Source: Marinicella rhabdoformis
Lineage (GTDB): Bacteria; Pseudomonadota; Gammaproteobacteria; Xanthomonadales; Marinicellaceae
Length of the DNA stretch: 64,000 bases
Direction of reading: 5' to 3'
NCBI RefSeq assembly: GCF_009671245.1
Contig: NZ_VTFS01000001.1
Coordinates: forward strand, 593,914-657,913
The position numbers were made by a program, and so were the translations under genes. The first letter of the stretch is position 1, and the number at the start of each line of letters is the position of its first letter. The notes below the pieces were generated by a model. It worked only from the letters and a program-made list of their open reading frames with translations, was not told the DNA's origin and made no database searches. This document shows positions 28,153 through 37,946 of the stretch, piece after piece.

Positions 28153-28298
28153 GGCTAAAATACATCACCACACCATCTTAGCTGTGCATTGTCGCTTTCA
28201 TTTTGCTACAATCATTGACATCCTCACAAGATACCTGCCCCTGATATGTAAATTTAATCAGTCTGGCGGTTTTAATTATTTAAATGTGAGGATTGCTG

Positions 28299-29126
28299 AT
28301 GTCAAAATTTCTGACTTTTGTTTTAACCCTATTTACACTTCCAACTCTGGCTTTTGAAGAAATTGAAGTCACACCCAGAGATTTTAAAGGCTGGGCGCCT
28401 GCCAATGTTCGCGATGATGCGATTGTTGAAATCAATAAAAACCAACCATTATTTGGTGATGGTTCATTGATGTTTGCTACAGACACTGTGACCAATGGAC
28501 AGGACAAAGCAGATTTTGAGTTAATCTGGCAACAATCTGGTAACAACATAGACTTTCCCAACCGAACCTTAGGCAATATTGAAAATCTTTTGTTTGCTTG
28601 GTACCGTGATTCAATGAGCACAACAGCACCACACTTGGTTCCCGCATTTAAATTGCAGTTCTATGATGATGGAGGCACAATGGGCAATGCAGCAGATGAT
28701 ATTTTGGGGCTACTGATATGGGAACCTATTTATAACGGCATCAATCCCGCACCATCAGATTCATGGCAAATCAGTACATTGACCGAAGGTATTTTCTGGG
28801 TGTATGTTTCTCAAAGTGCAGGAGGTTCTGGAGTCATCCAAAATTACAGTTCAACACTTGATGATTGGATAAATAATAACCCTATGGGCCAAGGAGGAGA
28901 CCCAAACGTCGATTTAAGTGCTGATACCTATGTCTTTGGCGTTCAGATTGGCGTCGGTTCTGGTTGGAACAATTCATTTACAGGATACGTAGATGCGGTG
29001 CAAATTTCATTTGGCTCAGGTGATGACAAGCTATACAATTTCGAAGCATGCGCCACCTATGTCGCCAACAACAATCCTGACGTTATTTTTAATAACGACT
29101 TTGAGTGCTATAAACTGATACCTTAG
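28299..29126 (+). CDS. Secreted protein of unknown function with IFNNDFE C-terminal tail
   Basis: About 275 residues. The start ATG 28299 (MSKFLTFVLTLFTLPTLAF) is chosen because TGAGGA lies eight bases upstream; a TTG two codons before is less suited. A clear signal peptide ends near TLAFEE. The mature part is rich in aromatic residues, Gly, Asn and Asp with beta-strand character (MFATDTVTNGQ, LVPAFKLQFYDDG, YVFGVQIGVGSG, GYVDAVQISFGSG), reminiscent of jelly-roll or lectin-like folds. The last 17 residues contain VIFNNDFE, closely matching the tail of the FG-GAP protein at 35.6-37.3 kb. Two cysteines (CATY and the tail FECY) may pair. No known family is recognised. Confidence 0.7.
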   Translation: MSKFLTFVLTLFTLPTLAFEEIEVTPRDFKGWAPANVRDDAIVEINKNQPLFGDGSLMFATDTVTNGQDKADFELIWQQSGNNIDFPNRTLGNIENLLFAWYRDSMSTTAPHLVPAFKLQFYDDGGTMGNAADDILGLLIWEPIYNGINPAPSDSWQISTLTEGIFWVYVSQSAGGSGVIQNYSSTLDDWINNNPMGQGGDPNVDLSADTYVFGVQIGVGSGWNNSFTGYVDAVQISFGSGDDKLYNFEACATYVANNNPDVIFNNDFECYKLIP

Positions 29127-29146
29127 CAACAAATTAAATACTGACC

Positions 29147-29174
29147 AAAGGCACATTTAATTTTGTGCCTTTTT
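29147..29174 (+). terminator. Intrinsic terminator after the secreted-protein gene
   Basis: Arms AAAGGCACA (29147-29155) and TGTGCCTTT (29164-29172) followed by more T. It separates this gene from the S9 peptidase. Confidence 0.75.
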
Positions 29175-29211
29175 GATACAATCATTGGCTTTTTAACCCA
29201 AGAGAGACCCA

Positions 29212-31668
29212 ATGAGAATATTGCTTTTCTTTTCTTTGATGCTTGGTGGCCCACTGGCCATGACTGGCGCATCAGCCCAAGAAGCCCTGACTTATCAGAA
29301 ACCACCACAAGAAATTTTAGACTTGGTAGACGTTGAACGTGCACCGGCCGTTCGCATCAATTCAGCAGCTGATACCATGTTACTGCTTTACCGCGACAGT
29401 TACAAAACTTTGGCTGAATTGTCTGAAAAAGAAATGCGATTGGCCGGTTTGCGCATCAATCCCAAGACCAACATTGGCAGCCGTGTGACCTATTACAACA
29501 ACATCAAGTTGATGGACATGGACAGTAAAAACGTCAAAGCCATCAAAGGCCTACCTGAAAATTTGCGTTTGGCGAATTTAAGGTGGTCACCTGATGAAAC
29601 AAAAGTGGCATTCACCCACACCACTGAAACTGCCGACTCAGCAGGCGTAGAAGCCTGGGTCATTGACATAAAAAAAGCCAAAGCACAAAAGCTCACTGAC
29701 GCCACATTAAATGCCAATACCGGTAACCCGATCAGCTGGTTCAAAGACAACAAAGCTTTACTGGTTAAAAAGTTACCCGCCAATCGCAAAGCATTGATTG
29801 ATGGTGATGCTGCGGTTCCAGCTGGCCCCACCATTTCTGTCAGTGACGGTGCCAAAGCGCAAAACCGCACCTACCAGGACTTATTAAAGAACAGCAACGA
29901 CGAACATAACTTTGAGCAATTGACCTTGTCAGAATTACACAAAGTCAATTTAAAGGGCAAAAGCACTTTATGGAAAGAAGCTGCCATGTACCGTGGCATT
30001 TCATTTTCACCTGATGGCCAATATGTTTCTGTCAGCACCATCACCAGACCTTTTTCTTACATTGTGACATTAAGGCGGTTCCCCACCCAAACAAACGTTT
30101 ATAAAAACAGTGGCGAATTGGTCAAATTGGTCAATAACGTGCCTTTAACTGAAGTGATTCCAAAAGGGTTTATGTCAGTTCGTAAAGGCAAAAGAAGCAT
30201 GCAGTGGCGTGCTGACAAACCAGCAACACTGGTGTTTGCAGAAGCCTTGGATGAAGGCGATCCAGCCAAAGAAGTCACCTATCGAGACGTGGTCAAACAA
30301 TGGGCAGCACCATTTAACAAGCCAGCTAGAGAATTATTGAAAACCAAAGACCGTTTTTATCAAATCATCTGGGGTGATGACAGTCGCGCATTGGTTTACG
30401 ATTATTGGTGGAATACTCGTATGCTCCGCACCGCGTTGTTCAACCCATCTAATGCCAGCGAAGAAGCCATTTTGGTTAATGAAAGGGATTATCAAAATGC
30501 TTATGCCGACCCAGGCCAATTTGTCACCAAACGAAATGATTATGGTCGCCAGGTATTAGACATTCAAAATAACAATGTGTTTTTGTTGGGTGAAGGCCAC
30601 AGTGAAAAAGGCCAGTTCCCTTTTGTTGATACCCTGAACCTTGAGTCTTTGGTCACCAACCGCCTGTATCAATCTGACTACACCGACAAACTAGAATCCT
30701 TGTCATATGCCACTGACATGTTAAAGGGAAATGTATTGGTGCGTATTGAATCGGCTACTGATTATCCTAATTATTACATCAGAAACATCATCAACGGTGA
30801 TTTGAAACAGGTGACAGACTTTGCCAATCCTTTTGCCAGCTTACAAGGTGTGCACAAGGAAGTGATTAAATACCCGCGTGAAGATGGCTTGCCTTTGTCT
30901 GGTACTTTGTACTTACCTCCCGGTTATGATATCGAGCCGGACAATGGCAAGAAAGAAAAATTGCCTTTGATCATGTGGGCCTACCCAACAGAATTTAAAG
31001 ACAAAGATGCAGCCGGTCAAAACACCAACAACCCCAATGCCTTCACCTACCCTTATTATGGCTCAATGATTTATTGGGTCACCCGTGGCTATGCCGTTTT
31101 GGACGATGCATCATTCCCAATTGTTGGAGAAGGTGATGAAGAACCGAATGACACCTTCATCAAACAATTGGTAGCCAATGGTAAAGCTGCGATTGATGCT
31201 GTTGATGAATTGGGCTATATCGACCGCAACCGCGTGGCGGTGGGTGGTCACTCATACGGTGCATTCATGACCGCAAATTTATTGTCACATTCAGACTTGT
31301 TTGCCGCTGGTATCGCCAGAAGTGGCGCCTACAACCGCACCTTAACACCTTTTGGTTTTCAATCTGAGGAACGCAGTTACTGGGAAGCGCCGCAAGTTTA
31401 CAACACCATGTCACCGTTTATGAATGCTGAAAAAATGAAGCACCCCTTGTTGTTGATTCACGGTGAAGCAGACAACAACTCAGGCACTTACCCATTACAG
31501 TCTGAGCGTTATTTCAATGCATTGAAAGGCTTGGGTGCTACTGCACGGCTGGTGATGTTGCCGAAAGAAAGTCACGGATACCGTGCCATTGAATCGATCT
31601 TGCACCTGTTGTGGGAACAAGACCAGTGGCTGGAAAAATATGTTAAGAACAAAAGTACAGAGGAATAA
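29212..31668 (+). CDS. Exported S9-family (prolyl oligopeptidase-like) serine peptidase
   Basis: 818 residues with a signal peptide (MRILLFFSLMLGGPLAMTGASAQ). The first 550 residues form a beta-propeller-like region (blades such as LRWSPDETKVAFTH and ISFSPDGQYVSVST). The C-terminal alpha/beta-hydrolase has the nucleophile in GGHSYGAFMTANLL, the aspartate in IHGEADNNSGTYP and the histidine in KESHGYRAIES. The layout resembles the glutamyl endopeptidase-like branch of S9, but specificity is not readable. It should digest peptides in the periplasm or outside the cell. AAGAGAG precedes the ATG. A terminator follows. Confidence 0.88.
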   Translation: MRILLFFSLMLGGPLAMTGASAQEALTYQKPPQEILDLVDVERAPAVRINSAADTMLLLYRDSYKTLAELSEKEMRLAGLRINPKTNIGSRVTYYNNIKLMDMDSKNVKAIKGLPENLRLANLRWSPDETKVAFTHTTETADSAGVEAWVIDIKKAKAQKLTDATLNANTGNPISWFKDNKALLVKKLPANRKALIDGDAAVPAGPTISVSDGAKAQNRTYQDLLKNSNDEHNFEQLTLSELHKVNLKGKSTLWKEAAMYRGISFSPDGQYVSVSTITRPFSYIVTLRRFPTQTNVYKNSGELVKLVNNVPLTEVIPKGFMSVRKGKRSMQWRADKPATLVFAEALDEGDPAKEVTYRDVVKQWAAPFNKPARELLKTKDRFYQIIWGDDSRALVYDYWWNTRMLRTALFNPSNASEEAILVNERDYQNAYADPGQFVTKRNDYGRQVLDIQNNNVFLLGEGHSEKGQFPFVDTLNLESLVTNRLYQSDYTDKLESLSYATDMLKGNVLVRIESATDYPNYYIRNIINGDLKQVTDFANPFASLQGVHKEVIKYPREDGLPLSGTLYLPPGYDIEPDNGKKEKLPLIMWAYPTEFKDKDAAGQNTNNPNAFTYPYYGSMIYWVTRGYAVLDDASFPIVGEGDEEPNDTFIKQLVANGKAAIDAVDELGYIDRNRVAVGGHSYGAFMTANLLSHSDLFAAGIARSGAYNRTLTPFGFQSEERSYWEAPQVYNTMSPFMNAEKMKHPLLLIHGEADNNSGTYPLQSERYFNALKGLGATARLVMLPKESHGYRAIESILHLLWEQDQWLEKYVKNKSTEE

Positions 31669-31689
31669 GTACTTATATACGTAAATCAA

Positions 31690-31720
31690 AAAGCCGCTCA
31701 TCATTAGAGCGGCTTTATTT
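31690..31720. terminator. Terminator between the S9 peptidase and rapA
   Basis: Arms AAAGCCGCTC (31690-31699) and GAGCGGCTTT (31707-31716) around ATCATTA, followed by ATTTT on the plus strand and preceded by A-rich sequence. It can serve both converging genes. Confidence 0.8.
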
Positions 31721-31747
31721 TAAATAATTTATACTTTTTTAATCGCC

Positions 31748-34639
31748 TCACATGGTAACTAAAATACGAATTGAATCTAGCTGTGGCAAAGTCTCTTCAA
31801 TCACTTTCAAGGAATGTGCTAAGCCTTGTTTCAAGTGGGTTATTTCTTCTGGACGAACCTGTGCATTATTGGCACTCAAATTTTCTAAACGCTTGATCTC
31901 TTCGTTCAATTTATCTTTCACTTTGTTGCCTGATGTCGCAATCAAATCAGGCAATGCTTGCTGCATCAAATCATCGGCACGTTTCATCAGTTGCTTGATA
32001 ATAGGCAATTTCACTTTCAATACGTCTACCGCTGCATGTTTTGGCACAGAATGACGAAACTTTTTAACCAATTTATCGGTTAATTTAGCCCCCACATCCA
32101 TTCCCGCTTCAGCAAGTAAAAATCGCTGACTGACGGCAGGCAAAAAGCGCGACAGCTGCATATTTGATTTACCACTGGCTTGGATCAAATAACGGCACTC
32201 TAAAAACATTTGGCCAGGTTTCAATCCAGAGTTTTTCAATACAGAAAAGCTGGTATTCCCTTTTTCTTGGCTTACAATCATATCCAACACTTCCGTCACC
32301 ATGGGGTGCTCCCAAGTGATAAAATGCATGTTTTCATTGGCCAAAGCAATGTCTCGATCATAGGTAATCGTCATGCCCTCTTCCATCAAAAATGGAAAGA
32401 ATTCGTGCATTTCATCTGTCGGTTTGATGATTTCACTGCCGAGTCTGTGCTCTTCATAATTGACACCAAAGGCGTCAAACACACGGTGCATGAAATGTTC
32501 TAGAGTCACAGCATCTTCAAAATCTTCAGCTGCCTCATACAGCGCTTCGGCTTGCTCAGGACGACAAGAATTGTATTCCAGCAAGCGATCTCGACCACGG
32601 GTCATTTGAGATAACAATTCAGCACTACTGGCCTGGCTTTGCGCAATCATTTGTGCCAAGGGCTCTTCATCCAATAACTCAGACAAGGTTTCACACTGCT
32701 GGGCATAAACATGGTGCGCCGCTGGGTTGGTTTTTTCAAACAAACCCAAGCCTTGGTTATACCATTTGAACCACTGCTCTTGTGCTGTTCCTATCAAATA
32801 AGGCACATGAATATGAATGGTGTCACTTTGCCCGATGCGATCTAATCGACCGATGCGTTGTTCCAGCAAGTCAGGGTGCGCCGGTAAATCAAAAAACAAC
32901 AGGTGTTGTGCAAACTGAAAATTGCGCCCCTCAGAGCCAATCTCAGAACAAAGCAATATCTGTGTACCATTGTCAAAGTCAGCAAACCAGGCAGCCGCTT
33001 GGTCACGTTCAATCAAACTCATTCCTTCGTGGAATACCGCCACATGAATGCCATATTGCTCCCGAAAATGTTGTTCCAGTTGTAAAACGGTCTGTGCAGA
33101 AGAAGCAATCACCAATAATTTTTCAGGCGCTAAGCTTTTGCATTCATTGACCAACCATTCGATTCTGGGGTCAAAGTCTTGCCAAGGCACTTCAGCATCT
33201 GGATCCACCAGTTGATGGATCAATTCAGGCGTCAAACTGCTGATTGTCTCTGCATCATGTTCCATGTATTCGTCTGGACAGTCTAACGCGTGGCTGTGTA
33301 ATTCACGTGATGGAAAGCCTGTAACCGATTGACGCGTGTTTCTGAACAACACACGGCCCGTGCCATGTTGGTCTAACAATTGATTGATCAAAGATTGTGC
33401 TTTCTCAGGCGCATCAATGATTGCATCAAGTTCAATCAAAAAATCATCTGAAACATGTCCTTTCAGTTGTGACTTGATGTTCTTTAAATCTACTTTTTCA
33501 TTGTGTGTGACTGCTTGTATCAGCCCATCGATCGCATCAGCCACTGGTTCAAACTGCTGCTCTTCTTGCAAAAATGTTTCAAAATCATGGTACCTGTTGG
33601 CATCAAGTAAACGCAATCTGGCAAAGTGACTCTTTCTGCCCAGCTGTTCTGGTGTCGCAGTCAACAACAACACACCTGGGATTTTATTCGCTAAATGCTC
33701 AACCATTCGGTATGCGCGCACACTTTCTGGCTCCTCTTCTTCAAGGTCATCTTCAGTTATAGAATGGGCATCATCAAACCATTCCAAGTGGTGCGCTTCA
33801 TCGACAACCATTAAGTCCCAGTCTGCAGCAGCAATTTGTTCTTCCCGTGCCGGATTGGCCAACACCATTTCCAATGGCAAAAGTACCAACTGAGCTGACT
33901 CAAAAGGATTTCCAAATCCAGAACTTTCCTCTATCTCCTTGCATTTTTCTTCATCAAAAACCGAAACAGGCAAATTGAATCGACGCAACAATTCGACCAT
34001 CCACTGATGCGTCAAACTTTCTGGCACGACGATAACGACCCTTTGGGCCCTGTTGGTCAACAGTTGCTGATGAATCACTAAACAGGCTTCAATCGTTTTT
34101 CCCAGCCCCACTTCGTCTGCCAACAAAACCCTCGGCGCATACCGCTTGCCTACCGAATGCGCAATAAACAACTGATGCGGAAGCAAAGTGGTGCGGCAAC
34201 CCACCAACCCATACAGTTCGGATTGTTGTAAACGTTGTTGGTGCGCCCTGGCTTTTTGGCGTAAATCAAACCAATTATTCTTGTCCAATTGGGCATTCAT
34301 CAACCGTTCAAAAGGGCGATCTAAAGAAATCGTATTGGCGATTTCAGTTTCAGGAATCACATCTTCTTCACCGTTTTCTTTGATTCCAAAATAAATGAAC
34401 AAACCATTCATGTCTTTCACATCATTGATGGTAATAGACCAGCCATCTTTGTGCAGTAAAACATCTTCTATTTGCGGTTCATAACGGGTCAATGGTGCAG
34501 AATCTTTGGCGTAGACACGCTCCTCTTCAACGGCATCAAAAGCCACTTTAACCATCCTGACGTTGTCACTGATGACGCGACCTAAGCCCAATTGTAAATC
34601 GGCATTGTTGATGAATCTTTGTCCTGATATGAATTGCAT
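31748..34639 (-). CDS. rapA: RNA polymerase-associated Swi2/Snf2 ATPase RapA
   Basis: RapA (HepA) binds RNA polymerase and recycles it from post-termination complexes using ATP. 963 residues, close to E. coli. The N-terminal Tudor-like part (MQFISGQRFINNADLQLGLG) is followed by the Snf2 core: motif I LLADEVGLGKTIEA, motif Ia VIVVPESLTHQW, motif II LMVVDEAHHLEW, and motifs V-VI CSEIGSEGRNFQFAQHLLFFDLP and LLEQRIGRLDRIGQ. The C-terminal RapA-specific region completes it. Single gene, divergent from the lipid kinase gene. Confidence 0.96.
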   Translation of the reverse strand: MQFISGQRFINNADLQLGLGRVISDNVRMVKVAFDAVEEERVYAKDSAPLTRYEPQIEDVLLHKDGWSITINDVKDMNGLFIYFGIKENGEEDVIPETEIANTISLDRPFERLMNAQLDKNNWFDLRQKARAHQQRLQQSELYGLVGCRTTLLPHQLFIAHSVGKRYAPRVLLADEVGLGKTIEACLVIHQQLLTNRAQRVVIVVPESLTHQWMVELLRRFNLPVSVFDEEKCKEIEESSGFGNPFESAQLVLLPLEMVLANPAREEQIAAADWDLMVVDEAHHLEWFDDAHSITEDDLEEEEPESVRAYRMVEHLANKIPGVLLLTATPEQLGRKSHFARLRLLDANRYHDFETFLQEEQQFEPVADAIDGLIQAVTHNEKVDLKNIKSQLKGHVSDDFLIELDAIIDAPEKAQSLINQLLDQHGTGRVLFRNTRQSVTGFPSRELHSHALDCPDEYMEHDAETISSLTPELIHQLVDPDAEVPWQDFDPRIEWLVNECKSLAPEKLLVIASSAQTVLQLEQHFREQYGIHVAVFHEGMSLIERDQAAAWFADFDNGTQILLCSEIGSEGRNFQFAQHLLFFDLPAHPDLLEQRIGRLDRIGQSDTIHIHVPYLIGTAQEQWFKWYNQGLGLFEKTNPAAHHVYAQQCETLSELLDEEPLAQMIAQSQASSAELLSQMTRGRDRLLEYNSCRPEQAEALYEAAEDFEDAVTLEHFMHRVFDAFGVNYEEHRLGSEIIKPTDEMHEFFPFLMEEGMTITYDRDIALANENMHFITWEHPMVTEVLDMIVSQEKGNTSFSVLKNSGLKPGQMFLECRYLIQASGKSNMQLSRFLPAVSQRFLLAEAGMDVGAKLTDKLVKKFRHSVPKHAAVDVLKVKLPIIKQLMKRADDLMQQALPDLIATSGNKVKDKLNEEIKRLENLSANNAQVRPEEITHLKQGLAHSLKVIEETLPQLDSIRILVTM

Positions 34640-34702
34640 GTAAAACTGTTGCGCTGAAAAATGGGTCGCTATTTTATCAAGAATACAGATAAAATACGTT
34701 CA

Positions 34703-35596
34703 ATGTTTAAATTATTAATCGTTTTCAATCGCAATGCGGGCAGTGGCAAAGCACAACAATTCCTACCACTAATCAAACAACACCTTGATAACAAAGGGGT
34801 TGCATGTGATTGGCTGTTCACAGAATCGCAAGGCCACGCCAAAACTTTAATTGCTCAAGCTGATTTAAGCACTTATTCAGGTGTCATCGCCGCAGGCGGT
34901 GATGGTACTTTGTTTGAGACAGTAAACGGTTTAATGACGCATGATGACCATGACCGGAAACCCTTTGGTGTTGTACCAGTGGGCACAGGCAATGCATTTT
35001 CTCGTGAATTGGGCTTACTTCCTTCAGATTGGGAAAAGGGTTTGGACATCATTTTGTCGCGCCAAACCCAGTCGATTGATTTAGGGCACGTTGAATGTGT
35101 TGACCAATCGTTTTATTTTTTGAACATCATTGGTATGGGCTTTGTGGTTGAAGCTGGTAAAACCACGTTGAAAATCAAAAAACTGGGTAAAATTTCATAC
35201 ACTTTAGCGACCTTATGGGAAACCATCAAACTGAAAAAGCACAGAATCAAAGTGACCATTGATGATGTGGTGATTGATGACGACTTGGTTTTTATCGAAG
35301 TGGCCAACAGCCGCTACACCGGCACTTCGTTTTTGATTGCACCAGATGCCAAGATAGATGATGGACTTTTGGATGTCATCATCTTAGAAAAAATATCAAG
35401 ACCTAAAATCCTCAGACTTTTTCCAACCATTTACTCAGGAAAACACGTCAATTACAAAGAAATTCAAACCCACCAAGCCAAGAAAATCACCATTGAGACG
35501 CAAGCACCCATGCCCTTAATGCCAGATGGCGAATTCAAAGGCACAACGCCAGTTACCATCACTTGTGTGCCTTCGTCTTTGCAGCTATTTAGTTAA
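34703..35596 (+). CDS. Diacylglycerol/sphingosine kinase-like lipid kinase (YegS family)
   Basis: 297 residues from ATG 34703 (MFKLLIVFNRNAGSGKA); an ATG 42 bases earlier adds a non-homologous stretch. The DAGK catalytic domain is clear: VIAAGGDGTLFETVNGL (nucleotide loop), GVVPVGTGNAFSRELG, and a C-terminal beta-sandwich with LIAPDAKIDDGLLDVIIL and PLMPDGEFKGTTPV. Such enzymes phosphorylate diacylglycerol or related lipids at the membrane; the lipid is not readable. Its 3' end overlaps the converging FG-GAP gene by eight bases. Confidence 0.88.
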   Translation: MFKLLIVFNRNAGSGKAQQFLPLIKQHLDNKGVACDWLFTESQGHAKTLIAQADLSTYSGVIAAGGDGTLFETVNGLMTHDDHDRKPFGVVPVGTGNAFSRELGLLPSDWEKGLDIILSRQTQSIDLGHVECVDQSFYFLNIIGMGFVVEAGKTTLKIKKLGKISYTLATLWETIKLKKHRIKVTIDDVVIDDDLVFIEVANSRYTGTSFLIAPDAKIDDGLLDVIILEKISRPKILRLFPTIYSGKHVNYKEIQTHQAKKITIETQAPMPLMPDGEFKGTTPVTITCVPSSLQLFS

Positions 35597-37250
35597 TGGT
35601 TTGCTCTATTTCAAATCCATCTTCAAAAATTAAATCTACAAAGGGCTCAGGTCTTTGATAAATGACCGCAACGGAACCGTTGATTGCGTTGACATTTGAT
35701 AAATTCCCATAGGTGCCTACCGCTAAATCATCTTTACCATTGACATCGAAATCACCAACGGCGAGCGCATATCCAAATCGTGTGCTTTGCGCTAACATGG
35801 CAGGATAGGCCAAATCTAATTGGGAAAAGAATATGTCGTTATTTACGCCATTAAGACGACCTCCATCAACACCGAAAAATAAAGCCACAGCACCGGCATC
35901 TGTCACTTCAAACACATCCTCATATGGAATGCCTACTGCCAAATCATCAACACCGTCATTATTGAAGTCACCAGTTGCCAAAGTGTGACCAAATAAATCG
36001 TTTGGCTCAAGGGAACCATTAACACCAGATATTCCTTGATGAATAGAGTGATTACCATTGGCCCTTAACCCACTACTGCTTCCATACATGATGACCACAG
36101 CACCAGCGTTGTTGATATTATTGACCCGCTCATAAGGTACCCCGATAGCCAAATCATCATAATTATCACCATTAAAATTACCTGAAGCCAATGCAAAACC
36201 GAATCGATCTCCATCTTCAGACAAGCCAATGATGCCGTCACTGTCCTGATGAAAATTTTCATTCCCAGATAAAGACAAGCCACCCAAGTTCAATGAAGTT
36301 TGTTGCTTGCCATAGATCACATTGATACCGCCGCCAGTTCTGTTCGCTCCATCAGTTTGAACATCACCTGGCACACCCACTGCCAAATCATCTACGCCAT
36401 CACCATCAAAGTCACCGGCGGCTAAGGAATAAGCAAAGTTTTCATCGTCTCTGGCGCCACCATCTAACGAAGACTGGCTAAAAAACTCATCCGCCCCGCT
36501 CCTTAATCCATAATACGGTCGCCCCAGAATGACATTAACGCCACCTGCTTGTGTGGCTAAATTGCTATTAACTGCTTCACCCGGCACCCCGACTGCCAAA
36601 TCCTCAGCCCCATCATTATTAAAATCACCTACGGCCAATGAAAAGCCAAAAACATCTCCTTCTTCAGCCGTACCGACCAAATCATTGTCTTGATGCAACT
36701 GTGTTAATGCACCGCATGCATCCGATTCATCACAACCCAAAGATCCAGGTTCAACAATATTCGCCATCCCGCCATTGTCTTCACCGTTCAAGCGTTCATA
36801 GGGAACGCCGGCAATAACGTCTTGATACCCAAGACACAAATCTAAACCATCATAATTGCACTCCAAGTCGCTATAAAACCCAAAATTACCAATAGCCACA
36901 CTGAAGCCAAACTGGTCACCTGCTTCTGCATCCCCTGGAATGCCACTTGAGTTTTGAGAAAATTTCCTGACAAGGTTCGAGTGAGTAAATATACCCTGCA
37001 AACCTGCACTTCTGATATAAACAGCGCCGGCCTTCTCGCCATTAACCAGAGCTTTCGGCGCACCAATCACCAATTTATTTCCACGAGCTGCCAATGCCGA
37101 ACCAAACAAAGCATCTAACTGCCGTGGTTCATTAAAGGTCGCTGAATCTTGCATGATGGTGTCATTGTCAGAGAACAGTAATTGTGATTGAACCTCGCCA
37201 AACGGCAACCCAAGCAGAATAATAAAAGTCACTCCATGTTTGTTAATCAT
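35589..37250 (-). CDS. Secreted FG-GAP (integrin alpha-like) repeat protein with IFEDGFE tail
   Basis: 553 residues with a signal peptide (VTFIILLGLPFGEVQSQ). About six or seven FG-GAP blades carry calcium-loop motifs such as DFNNDGAEDLAVGVPGE, DFDGDGVDDLAVGVPGD, NFNGDNYDDLAIGVPYE and DFDVNGKDDLAVGTYG, predicting a seven-bladed calcium-binding propeller like integrin alpha heads. The C-terminus reads DLIFEDGFE followed by seven residues, a tail shared with the secreted protein at 28.3-29.1 kb. AAAGGGGG before the ATG is a strong ribosome site. Probably cell-surface or extracellular; adhesion is plausible but unproven. Confidence 0.85.
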   Translation of the reverse strand: MINKHGVTFIILLGLPFGEVQSQLLFSDNDTIMQDSATFNEPRQLDALFGSALAARGNKLVIGAPKALVNGEKAGAVYIRSAGLQGIFTHSNLVRKFSQNSSGIPGDAEAGDQFGFSVAIGNFGFYSDLECNYDGLDLCLGYQDVIAGVPYERLNGEDNGGMANIVEPGSLGCDESDACGALTQLHQDNDLVGTAEEGDVFGFSLAVGDFNNDGAEDLAVGVPGEAVNSNLATQAGGVNVILGRPYYGLRSGADEFFSQSSLDGGARDDENFAYSLAAGDFDGDGVDDLAVGVPGDVQTDGANRTGGGINVIYGKQQTSLNLGGLSLSGNENFHQDSDGIIGLSEDGDRFGFALASGNFNGDNYDDLAIGVPYERVNNINNAGAVVIMYGSSSGLRANGNHSIHQGISGVNGSLEPNDLFGHTLATGDFNNDGVDDLAVGIPYEDVFEVTDAGAVALFFGVDGGRLNGVNNDIFFSQLDLAYPAMLAQSTRFGYALAVGDFDVNGKDDLAVGTYGNLSNVNAINGSVAVIYQRPEPFVDLIFEDGFEIEQTIN

Positions 37251-37345
37251 TTTGACCCCCTTTCACCAAATTGATAAATATTTTAGATTCAGTTACAAAA
37301 TAAAATCAATGAAAAGCGGTTTTAACTAGTGAAAAAACCTATGTT

Positions 37346-37936
37346 TTATTTAGACACTTGCGACACACCAGCCGTTAAGGAAAATCGCATGGCTTCTTCA
37401 AATGACCAATCCACTGATTTGGTTCTGGATTTTGGTATAAACGCCGTATAACCGCCGACGTTATATGACATGGGAAAATAAACCGCCACATGAGGTTCAT
37501 CAAAACATGCCTGCAAAGTCGAAGGTGGCTGGTCATTGGTGATAAAACCCACCGCCAAACCCAGTTGGCCAAGTTGAACCAATACAGTTTGCTGGCTTTG
37601 GCCTTTTTTGTTATCAAACATCCCTGCCAGATCTTTGATACCGCCATATAAAGTTTTGACCAAGGGAAAACGCAACATGGCCTGTTCAATACGTGCATAC
37701 AACCAATTGACTATGCTGATGCGGGCTAGTAAGCCCATCAAAAATAGCAGGACCAACATGATGACCAAACCACTGCCAGGAAAGATCAAAAAATCCAGCT
37801 TAATCGCAGCCAATGCTTTCAGTCCCAAATTATTCAACCATTTAAATGACGACCACAACAACCACAATGTCGCCGCTATCGGCACCACAATCAACGCACC
37901 TTTCAACAAGGGTTTAAGCAATATTTTTTTTAACAT
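37346..37936 (-). CDS. DUF502 membrane protein
   Basis: 196 residues. Two N-terminal membrane helices (LLKGALIVVPIAATLWLLW and FPGSGLVIMLVLLFLMGLLARI) and the following LYGGIKDLAGMF and VLVQLGQLGLAVGFIT segments identify DUF502, a family of unknown role found in many bacteria and plants. It starts 10 bases after the stop of the deaminase gene on the same strand, so the two probably share a transcript. Confidence 0.85.
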   Translation of the reverse strand: MLKKILLKPLLKGALIVVPIAATLWLLWSSFKWLNNLGLKALAAIKLDFLIFPGSGLVIMLVLLFLMGLLARISIVNWLYARIEQAMLRFPLVKTLYGGIKDLAGMFDNKKGQSQQTVLVQLGQLGLAVGFITNDQPPSTLQACFDEPHVAVYFPMSYNVGGYTAFIPKSRTKSVDWSFEEAMRFSLTAGVSQVSK

Positions 37937-37946
37937 ATTACGCTCC

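Noticed and set aside
32782-33150. Open frame of 122 codons on the plus strand inside rapA
   Set aside because: Antisense to conserved helicase motifs V and VI; no start signals.
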